Below are positions 1 through 8,504 of a stretch of 64,000 nucleotides of DNA, one piece after another. The position numbers were made by a program, and so were the translations under genes. Position 1 is the stretch's first letter. The number at the start of each line of letters is the position of its first letter. Source of the DNA: Symsagittifera roscoffensis (Eukaryota > Xenacoelomorpha > Acoela > Convolutidae). The notes beneath the pieces are model-generated. The model ran no database searches. It was given only the letters and a program-made list of their open reading frames with translations, and had not been told where the DNA came from. The stretch is taken from the NCBI RefSeq assembly GCF_963678635.1, contig NC_087062.1, forward strand, positions 2,916,001 through 2,980,000, given 5' to 3'.

Positions 1-969
1 CAATTTTGCCTTAAACTCGCCCTGTGGAAAAAAAACAACTACAAAAAAATTACAACTGAATTTTCAAAAATATCTGAGAAGATAAATTTCACTCTTTTTT
101 GTTGCAATTTTAAAAATCATAGCCACTGATTAAAGCTTTTCTTGGGATAATGAAATGAATAAGGCTAGTGGCAATTAGCAAATGACTTTCAAGACAGTCA
201 GTTCTCTTCTGGGCTTTTATTTCAAGTTGAATGCCAACGAACAGGACGCAATAGCCCACTGAAGTAATCGAAATAATGAGACGGATAGGATCAATTGAGT
301 GGTTAAGAGAATGAAAACGTCAGCTATAGACGGTACGAAGGCGCCAAAATGACACGTCAGATCGCCAGTTGGAAAGTTCATGAGTGATTGAAAAATTGTT
401 TTAGAACACGATGATGTTAAAAATAACTGACCAATATGCTGAACTTATTGTGTAAAGTGGGAACTATGTGATGAATGGTGGAATTTGAAGGTTGACCATT
501 AAATTAACTTATCAGCCCACAAAATCTAAAAAGTTACTCATTCTGAATCATGACCCGTTTAAAAATTCTCATCTATGCTCAGACGCTGACCGGGGATAAT
601 CTCGAAAGCGGCTATTTTGGAAAAATTTTCCCTAATTTTGACTAGTTTTGTAGCTTATGTCTCCAGAGCTTTCAAACTACCACTTCAAGCACTTTTAGTT
701 TTGCAATAATCGTAAAATCTTTTTTCTACATCTCTCAAGATATGAGTTTACTAAAATACAAGATCTTTTTAACTACTCCCCTTCCCCCTATTACAAAAGC
801 GATGAAACTTAACCGACCATAGGGTTAAGGGGGTTAGTTAAAAAGATCCAAAATACAATCTATTACACTCTGAAAAATAATCCTCTCACATTATAAAGCA
901 TTATGTAGCTTTGAACTTAAACTGATCTTGATTTTTGAAAAAAACTATGATATTAATCATGAAAAACTG
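1..969. other. Non-coding left flank
   Basis: This stretch is AT-rich and shows no open frame resembling a protein. It contains one foldback (762-848). Nothing else can be supported. Confidence 0.6.
762..848. repeat. Imperfect foldback (stem-loop)
   Basis: The arms 762-783 and 827-848 are reverse complements at 20 of 22 positions and are separated by a 43-base loop. The stem contains a run of pyrimidines facing a run of purines. It may be a fragment of a small inverted-repeat transposon. No function can be read from it. Confidence 0.6.
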
Positions 970-1397
970 GAGCAATATCAATCGAAAGCACATGATCGAT
1001 GTATAAGTCGCACTCAACTGCTCGGAAGGAGTTTTCGGGCCGACAGTGTGTCGAGATCAGTTTCAATTTTTAGAGTTCGGGGATGAAGCTCATTATGTAT
1101 TTGAATCATGTTTATAACCAGTTTCACATGTCGGAAATTCTGCATCAGATTGTTTAACAAACGTGGAGCAGAAAAACTCACAATACTAAAATCAAGTTTA
1201 TAGTAAAAAACCAAATTAGTTGCATAGGGAACAATATTTAATAGTAAGTCGTTCCTCGAAGCATTGTTCGAATTTTTTCGTCGAAGCAATCAGATTTTTG
1301 AATTTTTTCTTCTTCGAAATTGTCGGCCAGGAAAATTTCTACCATTTAATTGATTGCAACTTATACATCAATCGCGTGCTTGCGTTTAATATTGCCT
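970..1397. mobile_element. MITE-like element with about 43-bp terminal inverted repeats
   Basis: The left arm (about 971-1012) and the right arm (about 1354-1396) are inverted copies of each other, sharing AGCAATAT, AAGCAC and GATGTATAAGT in the same order. The roughly 428-bp element has no convincing coding capacity, so it is best read as a non-autonomous DNA transposon. No clear target duplication was found, so the superfamily is open. Element A inserted about 30 bp beyond its right end. Confidence 0.6.
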
Positions 1398-1426
1398 GAT
1401 ATGTTTTGTCGTTCTAGTTTGAGGAG

Positions 1427-1765
1427 TGTCATGAGGCGACCTTCGGTACCTCATTATATTCTATTTACTTATGTATTGTCTTATCTAACTATATCTTATT
1501 TATTTACTTATAGTGCAGTAAATTGATTCAAGGACAAATCTCACCAGCCAATTCGTTTGTCACTTGAGTTTTGGAAGCGGTCACTCGCGAGAGCCTTAAG
1601 TGTGAATTCAAGTCAGAAAACATTATACCTTTAAAACTATACATTCAATTCTGGATTCGATAATCATTTATTCGTTACTTTATCCTATCTATATATTTAT
1701 CATATCTAATTCAATATCTGGATTTTATAACATCTTTTTCCCTACTCAAACTGAGGGAAATCTCA
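1427..1765 (+). repeat. Element A 5' LTR
   Basis: This 339-bp direct repeat starts with TG and ends with CA. It reads as identical to 8161-8499. A TATA-like stretch (TATATATTTAT near 1689) is a possible promoter element. The last base of the LTR is the A of the gag ATG. Confidence 0.95.
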
Positions 1766-2406
1766 TGGCGCAGCCAGCAGTTCCTGTGAATGAAGACAGG
1801 ACTGACCTACTCGGAATACCACCCTTTTGGGCAAGAACATCGGTTAACCCACCTTTCATTTGGGAGACGTGGGTGGGACAATTTTTTTTGGCGGTGAGTC
1901 TCAAAGATAACATCTCACCGGGGGAGTTACTAGTTGCCCCAGCAGAGTTAGTGGATGAACCTTACCCAAAGCCCGAAGCACCGAGTGCAGATGAAAATGC
2001 CGCAGAGTTGGCCAATAGGAACCTCCGAATTGCAGCAGCTAATAGAAGAATCGACGAGTACAATCAAGACAGGAGACGAAAAGGACCTCGCATTGGAAAT
2101 AACTGGTGTTACCATGAGGCAGAGGCGCGGTTGAAATCGCGACTTTTCTTCGCTCTGGGAAACGAGGGGAAAAACGATTTTTGGATTCCTACCCTCATTT
2201 GGATCTCAATACTAGCTCGTTCAGAGATTTTCATAAGTGTTGTGAGGATGTCTTCAAGGCAGAGCGTGACTACACAGTCGAAAGGATTAAGCTATACAAT
2301 ACTATATTCATGCAGGATAATGACTCATTCTCGTCATTCTATGCCCGACTTAGCGCTCAAACCGCGTTATGTAACTGGCCGATCGATCAGGAAAGAGCAA
2401 CATTGA
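1765..2406 (+). CDS. Element A Gag, N-terminal part
   Basis: The frame opens at an ATG that straddles the LTR end and the primer binding site, and runs for 213 codons. About the first 136 residues look like a Gag N-terminus: an acidic, proline-rich start and then a basic segment with NRRIDEYNQDRRRKG. After about 2170 the coherent protein continues in the frame that is one base back (2181-3098), so the tail of this frame is out-of-frame sequence. The change of frame falls at a run of five A (2170-2174). Gag would form the particle that packages element RNA. Whether the break is a mutation, a sequence error or a -1 recoding site is open. Confidence 0.75.
   Translation: MAQPAVPVNEDRTDLLGIPPFWARTSVNPPFIWETWVGQFFLAVSLKDNISPGELLVAPAELVDEPYPKPEAPSADENAAELANRNLRIAAANRRIDEYNQDRRRKGPRIGNNWCYHEAEARLKSRLFFALGNEGKNDFWIPTLIWISILARSEIFISVVRMSSRQSVTTQSKGLSYTILYSCRIMTHSRHSMPDLALKPRYVTGRSIRKEQH
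1766..1780 (+). other. Element A primer binding site candidate
   Basis: The sequence directly after the 5' LTR begins TGGCGCAGCC. The TGG start matches the CCA 3' end of a tRNA primer, as expected for a primer binding site with no spacer. The tRNA species cannot be named from memory. The same bases also encode the first residues of gag. Confidence 0.7.
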
Positions 2407-3098
2407 AAGATTTGTTCATTGGCCGCATTCGCGATGTGGAAGTTCAGAGGCAACTAATCAGAGCAAAAGCTAATCTTGATGATACTCTACAACTGGCTTT
2501 GGAAAACGAGAAAGGGGCTAAAACATCAGAACAATTTCAGAAATTGCTCCCGCATAATAACGCTACTTTCAATTCTACAAACTCTATTCGAGTCAAACAG
2601 GAACCAACTTCGTCAGTACAACAATTTAAGAATCAAGGAAATAGCAGCCGGGGAGGTGGTGTATCTCGTCCTAACCAACGACAAAATCAAAACAAACCAT
2701 GCTATTTTTGTGGCAACCCGTTTTCTTTAGAACATCGCCGGTCATGCCCGGCTCGAGAAGCTACTTGTAATGCTTGCAAAAAGAAGGGTCATTTTGCGAA
2801 GGTGTGTAACACTACGAGACGACGCGTTAACATGATACAAAACGACGAGACGCCTACAGATCAAGAGTGTAATCTAATTGACGTAAACGGTGACAGCGAG
2901 CCGGAATATGGGGTCATGGCAGTAGACGTTGTGCAGATTAACAATGTGGAGCTTCTAAAGACAGCGGGAGGACAACCAAGAAGCCTCAGCATTCAGTTAC
3001 GATCCGGCAACTCCTTTTTCTATTCCACGGTTGACACTGGAAGTCCCGTATCCTTTTTAAACGGCGGATATACTCATGAAGCGGATCCCCAACATTAA
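2181..3098 (+). CDS. Element A Gag C-terminal part with zinc knuckles, and start of protease
   Basis: This 305-codon frame continues Gag from the preceding segment and has no ATG of its own at the start. It contains a helical capsid-like region, then a cysteine/histidine region at about 2699-2806. The second knuckle fits CX2CX4HX4C (CNACKKKGHFAKVC); the first is an irregular C-C-H-C. Near its end is VDTGSP, the catalytic triad of a retroviral-type aspartic protease (Asp codon 3033-3035). Protease is therefore partly in the gag frame. The rest of protease continues in a different frame from about 3061. Zinc knuckles bind element RNA; protease cuts the polyprotein. Confidence 0.8.
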   Translation: MDSYPHLDLNTSSFRDFHKCCEDVFKAERDYTVERIKLYNTIFMQDNDSFSSFYARLSAQTALCNWPIDQERATLKDLFIGRIRDVEVQRQLIRAKANLDDTLQLALENEKGAKTSEQFQKLLPHNNATFNSTNSIRVKQEPTSSVQQFKNQGNSSRGGGVSRPNQRQNQNKPCYFCGNPFSLEHRRSCPAREATCNACKKKGHFAKVCNTTRRRVNMIQNDETPTDQECNLIDVNGDSEPEYGVMAVDVVQINNVELLKTAGGQPRSLSIQLRSGNSFFYSTVDTGSPVSFLNGGYTHEADPQH

Positions 3099-4731
3099 AT
3101 TTAAGGACATCGCGAGACATCCTTTAGATGTTACTTATGTCGATTATAACAAGAAACCAATTAAACTGTTTGGTTCTCTGGAAATCCCTATTGCATCGAA
3201 GGGATGGAAGATTGATAAGGCGTGTTTCTTGGTTTCCGAAAATCGTACCCGAAACTTACTTGGTTTGAACCTTCATGAGAAGTTAGGAATTGAAACGGTG
3301 CAACGCAGACCGGCAGAAGTTAGTTACGCCGAGGAAGATGAGGAATTGGATCCGACCTCAAAATTCTGGAGGAACCACTTTGTCAACAGGTACCCTAATG
3401 TATTCAGCAGACTGGGGAGGTCTAAAAACCATAAAGTATTCACAAATTTTAAAGACCCGTTGGTGCCCAGACAAGTTAAAGGCCGAAAAGTCCCTATACA
3501 TTTGCAAGATCGGGTCACGGCTGAGATCAAAAAGTTGATTAAAGACAAGCACATTGAAAAGTTAGAAAAGTGTACAACGGATCATTTCATTGCACCCATA
3601 GTCCTAACAGCAAAGAAAGATGGGTCTATAAAACTCGCACTGAATGCTAAACCTATGAATGCCCAAATCTGGCAAAACAAATATCAAATGCCTAATATGC
3701 ATGAATTGATTGACTCGGCGGCTCAAATTATAACTAAAGACACACCTGGGGAGGTGTGGTTTACTTCTCTTGACCTTAAATACGCTTTCAGTCAATTACC
3801 TTTATCGGAACTAACCAGTAGTCATTGTAACTTTAGTATTTTGTGCGGAGAGGCAACAGGCACATATCGATTCAAGACTGGTTTCTACGGACTGACGGAC
3901 ATGCCTACGGAATTTCAGAAAGCGATGGACTGTACGTTACAAGGATTAGAGGGTGTCATATGTTACCTTGATGATATACTGGTTGTCACTAAAGGAAGAG
4001 TTAAAGACCATAATGTACTAGTCGAAAGAGTCATGAGTCGATTGGATGAAGAAGGATGGGCGTTGAAACTTAGTAAATGTGAGTTTTCAGTTAATAAACT
4101 AGTCTGGTTAGGGTACGAAATCGATGAAAACGGTTACGCCCCGAAATTCTCAAAAATAGAGGCAATCAAATCCCTGTTGCCACCCAAAACTCTTAAACAG
4201 TTAAGATCGTTTATGGGTACACTCAATCATCTCCAACGCTTCATACCGGATTTGCACAAATACACAGTCGCATTTAGAGCTTCGCTAAAAGCGGAGAATA
4301 AGAAATCCTTTCTGTGGAGGGAAGAGCAAACTATTGCGTTTCAAAAGATCTTAAACCTCATCGCAAACATCCCTAACTTGTTTCACTACGATGCTTCGAA
4401 AGCTTCACGTCTTAAATGCGATGCCAGTCATAGCGGGCTGGGGGCCTGTTTGGAACAAGAAGTCGAGCCAAATGTTTGGGCCCCGATTGCGTTTGCTTCT
4501 AGGTTTCTAAACTCCGCGGAAATCAAGTATAGTACCAATGAGTTAGAGCTTCTGGCTATTGTATGGTCGTGCGAGCATTTCCGTACCTTTTTACTTGGTA
4601 CACGATTTGTTATTCTGACCGATCATAAGGCCATCATTTCCGCCCTCAATGAAACGTATGGTAAAAAAATCTTATCAGTCACGACTCTCTCGCTGGGCGG
4701 ACCGCCTCATTCCGTTCGATTATCACATTGA
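3076..4731 (+). CDS. Element A Pol: protease C-terminus, reverse transcriptase, RNase H
   Basis: The frame begins inside protease and carries the Ty3/gypsy reverse transcriptase. SLDLKYAFSQLPL and the active-site box YLDD (3964-3975) are visible, followed by the connection motif FMGTLNHLQRFIPDL. RNase H follows with LKCDASHSGLG and NELELLAIVW. The last roughly 20 residues after the A7 run at 4663-4669 are out of frame; the RNase H C-terminus continues in the next frame at 4649. The first ATG (3076) is probably not a true start, because the domain begins upstream in the gag frame. RT and RNase H copy element RNA into DNA. Confidence 0.9.
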   Translation: MKRIPNIKFKDIARHPLDVTYVDYNKKPIKLFGSLEIPIASKGWKIDKACFLVSENRTRNLLGLNLHEKLGIETVQRRPAEVSYAEEDEELDPTSKFWRNHFVNRYPNVFSRLGRSKNHKVFTNFKDPLVPRQVKGRKVPIHLQDRVTAEIKKLIKDKHIEKLEKCTTDHFIAPIVLTAKKDGSIKLALNAKPMNAQIWQNKYQMPNMHELIDSAAQIITKDTPGEVWFTSLDLKYAFSQLPLSELTSSHCNFSILCGEATGTYRFKTGFYGLTDMPTEFQKAMDCTLQGLEGVICYLDDILVVTKGRVKDHNVLVERVMSRLDEEGWALKLSKCEFSVNKLVWLGYEIDENGYAPKFSKIEAIKSLLPPKTLKQLRSFMGTLNHLQRFIPDLHKYTVAFRASLKAENKKSFLWREEQTIAFQKILNLIANIPNLFHYDASKASRLKCDASHSGLGACLEQEVEPNVWAPIAFASRFLNSAEIKYSTNELELLAIVWSCEHFRTFLLGTRFVILTDHKAIISALNETYGKKILSVTTLSLGGPPHSVRLSH

Positions 4732-7700
4732 ACATATACCCGGTTCTTCTCTAGGCATCGTCGACTATTTGTCTAGATACCCGACTTTTGAAGCACCGTT
4801 GCCATCGTCGCATGACGAATTATTCGTCATTAAATCTATTCAAGCTTTTCATAATGCTTTAAATTCGATTAGTACTCGGTCTAAACCTCAAATAGTGCCG
4901 GTGGGGCATATTTCACAGTATAACGAGTTCCGACCAATCAGATCGCTTGGTGAAATTGGAGGCAACATTAGCTACCTCTTAACTCATACAACAGACCAAT
5001 CAACGTTCGATTCATCTGACCAATCATACTGTTTTAAACAGTTCAGTTCGTCGCCGCACGAGGGCGTCACAAACTGTACTCAATCTGTCAACCAATCCCA
5101 AAAGGATATGCAAATTAATCATCGTTACTTCTCGCCACTAGAGGGCGTCAGTTCATGCTCTCAGTCAACCAGCCAATCATATTCTCGTATGCAAAAACGT
5201 GAGCATTTAACATCGCCGCGAGAGGTCGACGTTTCATGCTCTGGTACTCTCGACCAATCACAGCACAGTATGCAAATGAGATACGCTAAACCAAAAGTTT
5301 TGGCTCAAACTCATTGTCCCCGACCTTACAACTTAGAAATCAGTTACGATATGGATACTTCAAATAATCTCTCTCAAAATACTACTCTTAACTCTACTCT
5401 AAATAACTCTACTAATACTGTTGACTTTGTAAATACTACGGTTGAACAAACAAATCTCCTTAATTTTGTCGAGAACTTTTCTACAAGTTCCCCTAACTTT
5501 CGCACCTCCAGTCAAATAAGACCTAAGATGTCTACAATTCGCCCTCTGGATCGCCCGAGCCGTATTGATCAAATACGTTCCCGGAACATTGCCCGACTGA
5601 GACATTCTCGAGAACGATTCGTGGTCACTAGAGGACAGACTACGCAAAAGGCCCTCACTCAGTTCCTGGATAAGTGTCGGAGGCAGCGGTTGACAAGGCG
5701 GGCCAGAAGAGGAAATGTACTTCGAATGGGGATTAATGCTATCAACAACCACAAACCGCTAGTTACTCAGGACAAGAAGAAGGTGGTCGGATTGCCAGGA
5801 CTATTTGATGTGGATCTGCTGGGAGAACTGACAGGGGAAGACCCGTTCCTCGGACCGATGAGGACTGCAATAATTAATAAGGATGTACAATCCTTTAACA
5901 AACTGGGGACCTACATGGCCCAATTCTGGACAAAAGCGGCGGTAGTAAACAACTGTATACTGATAGACAACAAACTAGCCATTCCCGAACAGTTACGTAG
6001 TGCTATCCTGACCCGACTGCATCGATCGCACCCAGGCCAAGCAGCCATGATGGACGCATCGGAATATATTTGGTGGCCATTTCTTAACCGCCAAATTGTC
6101 AACGTTTGCGAAAAGTGCCCGGAGTGTACTCTTTTTGGTAAGAACATCAAAACTTCTGCGACCTATAACTCAGCTAAGCCGTTACCAACTTTGTCAGCCC
6201 CGAATCAAGAATTGCAACTTGATTTCGCGGGTCCGTTGGTAGATGATAAGAAGGGGAAAATCTACATTTTAGTCGCTATAGATCGTTTTTCTAAATTTCC
6301 CTCGGTGATGTTAACTAAATCAACCAGTGCGAAAAAAATAGTCAAATTTTTGCGATCATATATTCGTAATCATGGCATACCAGAAAGCATTAGGACGGAT
6401 CACGGATCTGGTTTTCATTCTGACGTCGTTAAAGAATTTTGCAAAATGAGAGGTATTAAACACATCCTCACAGCGGTGGGGGATCATCGGAGTTGTGGGC
6501 TGGTGGAGAGATCGATCCAGACCATAAAACGGAAGTTAGGAACAGAAAATTTAGATCCTAATTTTACTAATCTGAAGTCAACTTTACAACAAATTATCGA
6601 CGATATTCGAAAAACTAAGCATTCTACGTTAAAAGTATCTCCGTTTGAGTTACACTTTGGGAGGAAACCTAATACTGAGTTTTCATTAGCACGTGATAAT
6701 GTTGTTCATTCCCCTACTTCAGCGCAAGGACTTGAAAGGAACCTCCTAATTCCGGAGCAACGGTCAAGCCAGGATTACAGCCGCGATAGGGCTAAAGTGG
6801 TACCCAGAGGATCCTCACACAGCCCAGAAATCCCACTTAAGTTCAAGCCACTCTTTGGCGTGGGTGAGCGTATCGCGGATAGTCAACCGTATAAAGCCCT
6901 GGAGAACCTTGCAAAAGCAGCTAACACCTGGAAGCAGTGGAAACGAAATGTGCCCCCACAGCAAGGCCAGAATCTTCTCCGTGAATTGGCGGCTCGTAAT
7001 AGCGACCTTGCAAACTCGCTCAAGACAGGGATCACAAAGGGAACCCTACGCTTCTACGACAACGCCCGTGATACGTCAGCTCCAGCACTCTCGCATTCAC
7101 AGAGATTGAACGTGTCGTCCTCTTCGAGGCCTAAAAGACTCTCAAAAACACGTAAATTAGAAAAATTAGTTTTACAAGATCCTCTAAGAGTCAAAATCTT
7201 TCGGAAAGTCCTTGATCGAAATTCGGGAAAGCCTCTGTTCAAATTAGCAAAAATCAAGATTACTCGTGTTACGGATCATACTTACATTACCGACAAAGGA
7301 AAAGTTTATCGGAAAAATCACATAAGCCTAAGACATAATTTTAATCTCCCTAAGATTTCAGCTACGCCTGGCACAGTGGGAGAACGTTTGCAACGACGAA
7401 TTGCTCCTCGGCCTCAATCTCAACCAGCTACCACTTCAGCTACAAGGCAGTCAATTGAACCTTCAAAGGGTAAGGTGATTGACTTAACAGCAGAGTCGTC
7501 GAGCGAGGACTCATTGATCACTGGCCCCCAGCTCGAATTAGTGGAGGCACCGGTTTCAACGCCTCAAGGATTGGCTCCCGTGATCGCTACTTCAACCACT
7601 CCGATTGTCGATCCTTCAACTCACCCTGGCTTAACATCTACTTCAGGGGCGGTAACACCACCCCAGGATCTGCAGCAGACTTCAGACAAGGTCCCTCAGA

Positions 7701-8029
7701 CTGCGACAGAGGATTCTGCAAATACTGGCAACACGGAGGTTGACAATCATACCTCTCAATCTTCAAGCGAGTTTCGGTCATCTAATCGGTCTAAGAAACC
7801 AACGAGGTTTTACGGAGATCCTCTTCGCCATTCAGTTAAGAGTGTAACTGAATCGGACCCTGCGGAGTTTTCGTCACAACGACACAACGCTGATCAAACT
7901 GCTACGCCACTCGCCAGCCAAGTTACTACGCCATTCACCCCCATTGTTCGGAAAGTGCCGTTTCCTAGGACTAAGGAGCAAACTACTCCGTTTAAGAAAA
8001 CGAGAACGGAAGAGCATGATAAACTTTAA
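4649..8029 (+). CDS. Element A Pol: RNase H end, long linker, integrase and Ser/Thr-rich tail
   Basis: This 1,126-codon frame starts in the RNase H C-terminus (FDYHIEHIPGSSLGIVDYLSR). About 400 residues of low-complexity linker follow, which is unusually long for this position and includes three 27-residue repeats. Integrase comes next: a zinc-binding HHCC segment near 6017-6130, then the catalytic triad Asp 6221, Asp 6398 and Glu 6506. The last two are separated by 35 residues, the classical DDE spacing. A basic segment and a long Ser/Thr/Pro-rich tail of about 300 residues finish the protein. No envelope features are seen. Integrase inserts the cDNA into host DNA. Confidence 0.9.
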   Translation: MKRMVKKSYQSRLSRWADRLIPFDYHIEHIPGSSLGIVDYLSRYPTFEAPLPSSHDELFVIKSIQAFHNALNSISTRSKPQIVPVGHISQYNEFRPIRSLGEIGGNISYLLTHTTDQSTFDSSDQSYCFKQFSSSPHEGVTNCTQSVNQSQKDMQINHRYFSPLEGVSSCSQSTSQSYSRMQKREHLTSPREVDVSCSGTLDQSQHSMQMRYAKPKVLAQTHCPRPYNLEISYDMDTSNNLSQNTTLNSTLNNSTNTVDFVNTTVEQTNLLNFVENFSTSSPNFRTSSQIRPKMSTIRPLDRPSRIDQIRSRNIARLRHSRERFVVTRGQTTQKALTQFLDKCRRQRLTRRARRGNVLRMGINAINNHKPLVTQDKKKVVGLPGLFDVDLLGELTGEDPFLGPMRTAIINKDVQSFNKLGTYMAQFWTKAAVVNNCILIDNKLAIPEQLRSAILTRLHRSHPGQAAMMDASEYIWWPFLNRQIVNVCEKCPECTLFGKNIKTSATYNSAKPLPTLSAPNQELQLDFAGPLVDDKKGKIYILVAIDRFSKFPSVMLTKSTSAKKIVKFLRSYIRNHGIPESIRTDHGSGFHSDVVKEFCKMRGIKHILTAVGDHRSCGLVERSIQTIKRKLGTENLDPNFTNLKSTLQQIIDDIRKTKHSTLKVSPFELHFGRKPNTEFSLARDNVVHSPTSAQGLERNLLIPEQRSSQDYSRDRAKVVPRGSSHSPEIPLKFKPLFGVGERIADSQPYKALENLAKAANTWKQWKRNVPPQQGQNLLRELAARNSDLANSLKTGITKGTLRFYDNARDTSAPALSHSQRLNVSSSSRPKRLSKTRKLEKLVLQDPLRVKIFRKVLDRNSGKPLFKLAKIKITRVTDHTYITDKGKVYRKNHISLRHNFNLPKISATPGTVGERLQRRIAPRPQSQPATTSATRQSIEPSKGKVIDLTAESSSEDSLITGPQLELVEAPVSTPQGLAPVIATSTTPIVDPSTHPGLTSTSGAVTPPQDLQQTSDKVPQTATEDSANTGNTEVDNHTSQSSSEFRSSNRSKKPTRFYGDPLRHSVKSVTESDPAEFSSQRHNADQTATPLASQVTTPFTPIVRKVPFPRTKEQTTPFKKTRTEEHDKL
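4934..5290 (+). repeat. Tandem 81-bp repeats with CCAATC and octamer-like motifs inside element A pol
   Basis: Three consecutive 81-bp units occupy 5048-5128, 5129-5209 and 5210-5290, in frame, each encoding a 27-residue repeat. Each unit carries CCAATC (5092, 5173, 5254) and, exactly 10 bases later, ATGCAAAT or ATGCAAAA (5108, 5189, 5270). Three more CCAATCA boxes precede them at 4934, 4996 and 5020. ATGCAAAT is the POU-factor octamer and CCAAT is the NF-Y box. The array may be regulatory as well as coding. That reading is inference. Confidence 0.85.
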
Positions 8030-8147
8030 AAACTTTGTAAACTCTGCCATACTAGCCTATTGACTAGGTTATCTCTGACCCATTCCGGTGCTTATTTTCT
8101 CTCATCTTCCTGCCTGATCCAAAATTTATACTAAGATAAATTTTTTT

Positions 8148-8160
8148 CTAGAGGGGGAAG
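8148..8160 (+). other. Element A polypurine tract
   Basis: The purine-rich tract GAGGGGGAAG lies directly before the 3' LTR, the expected position of the plus-strand primer in reverse transcription. Confidence 0.85.
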
Positions 8161-8499
8161 TGTCATGAGGCGACCTTCGGTACCTCATTATATTCTATTT
8201 ACTTATGTATTGTCTTATCTAACTATATCTTATTTATTTACTTATAGTGCAGTAAATTGATTCAAGGACAAATCTCACCAGCCAATTCGTTTGTCACTTG
8301 AGTTTTGGAAGCGGTCACTCGCGAGAGCCTTAAGTGTGAATTCAAGTCAGAAAACATTATACCTTTAAAACTATACATTCAATTCTGGATTCGATAATCA
8401 TTTATTCGTTACTTTATCCTATCTATATATTTATCATATCTAATTCAATATCTGGATTTTATAACATCTTTTTCCCTACTCAAACTGAGGGAAATCTCA
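8161..8499 (+). repeat. Element A 3' LTR
   Basis: This 339-bp repeat has the same sequence as the 5' LTR as far as can be read by eye. It is followed directly by AGGAG, the second copy of the target duplication. Confidence 0.95.
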
Positions 8500-8504
8500 A
8501 GGAG

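Larger units (their letters stand above)
1427..8499 (+). mobile_element. Element A: complete Ty3/gypsy-type LTR retrotransposon
   Basis: A 7,073-bp element is bounded by two 339-bp direct repeats that begin TGTCATGAGG and end TCTCA. The same five bases, AGGAG, lie outside both ends (1422-1426 and 8500-8504), which is the target duplication expected of an LTR retrotransposon. A primer binding site candidate follows the 5' LTR and a polypurine tract precedes the 3' LTR. The internal order is gag, protease, RT, RNase H, integrase, which places it in Ty3/gypsy. No envelope-like gene is present. I found no difference between the two LTRs by eye, so the insertion looks recent. The coding sequence nevertheless changes frame three times. 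Confidence 0.95.

Noticed and set aside
3052-3062. TTTAAAC-type -1 slippery heptamer (T TTA AAC in frame) at the element A protease break
   Set aside because: A -1 shift there meets a stop within six codons. The downstream frame needs a +1 change, so this heptamer does not explain it.
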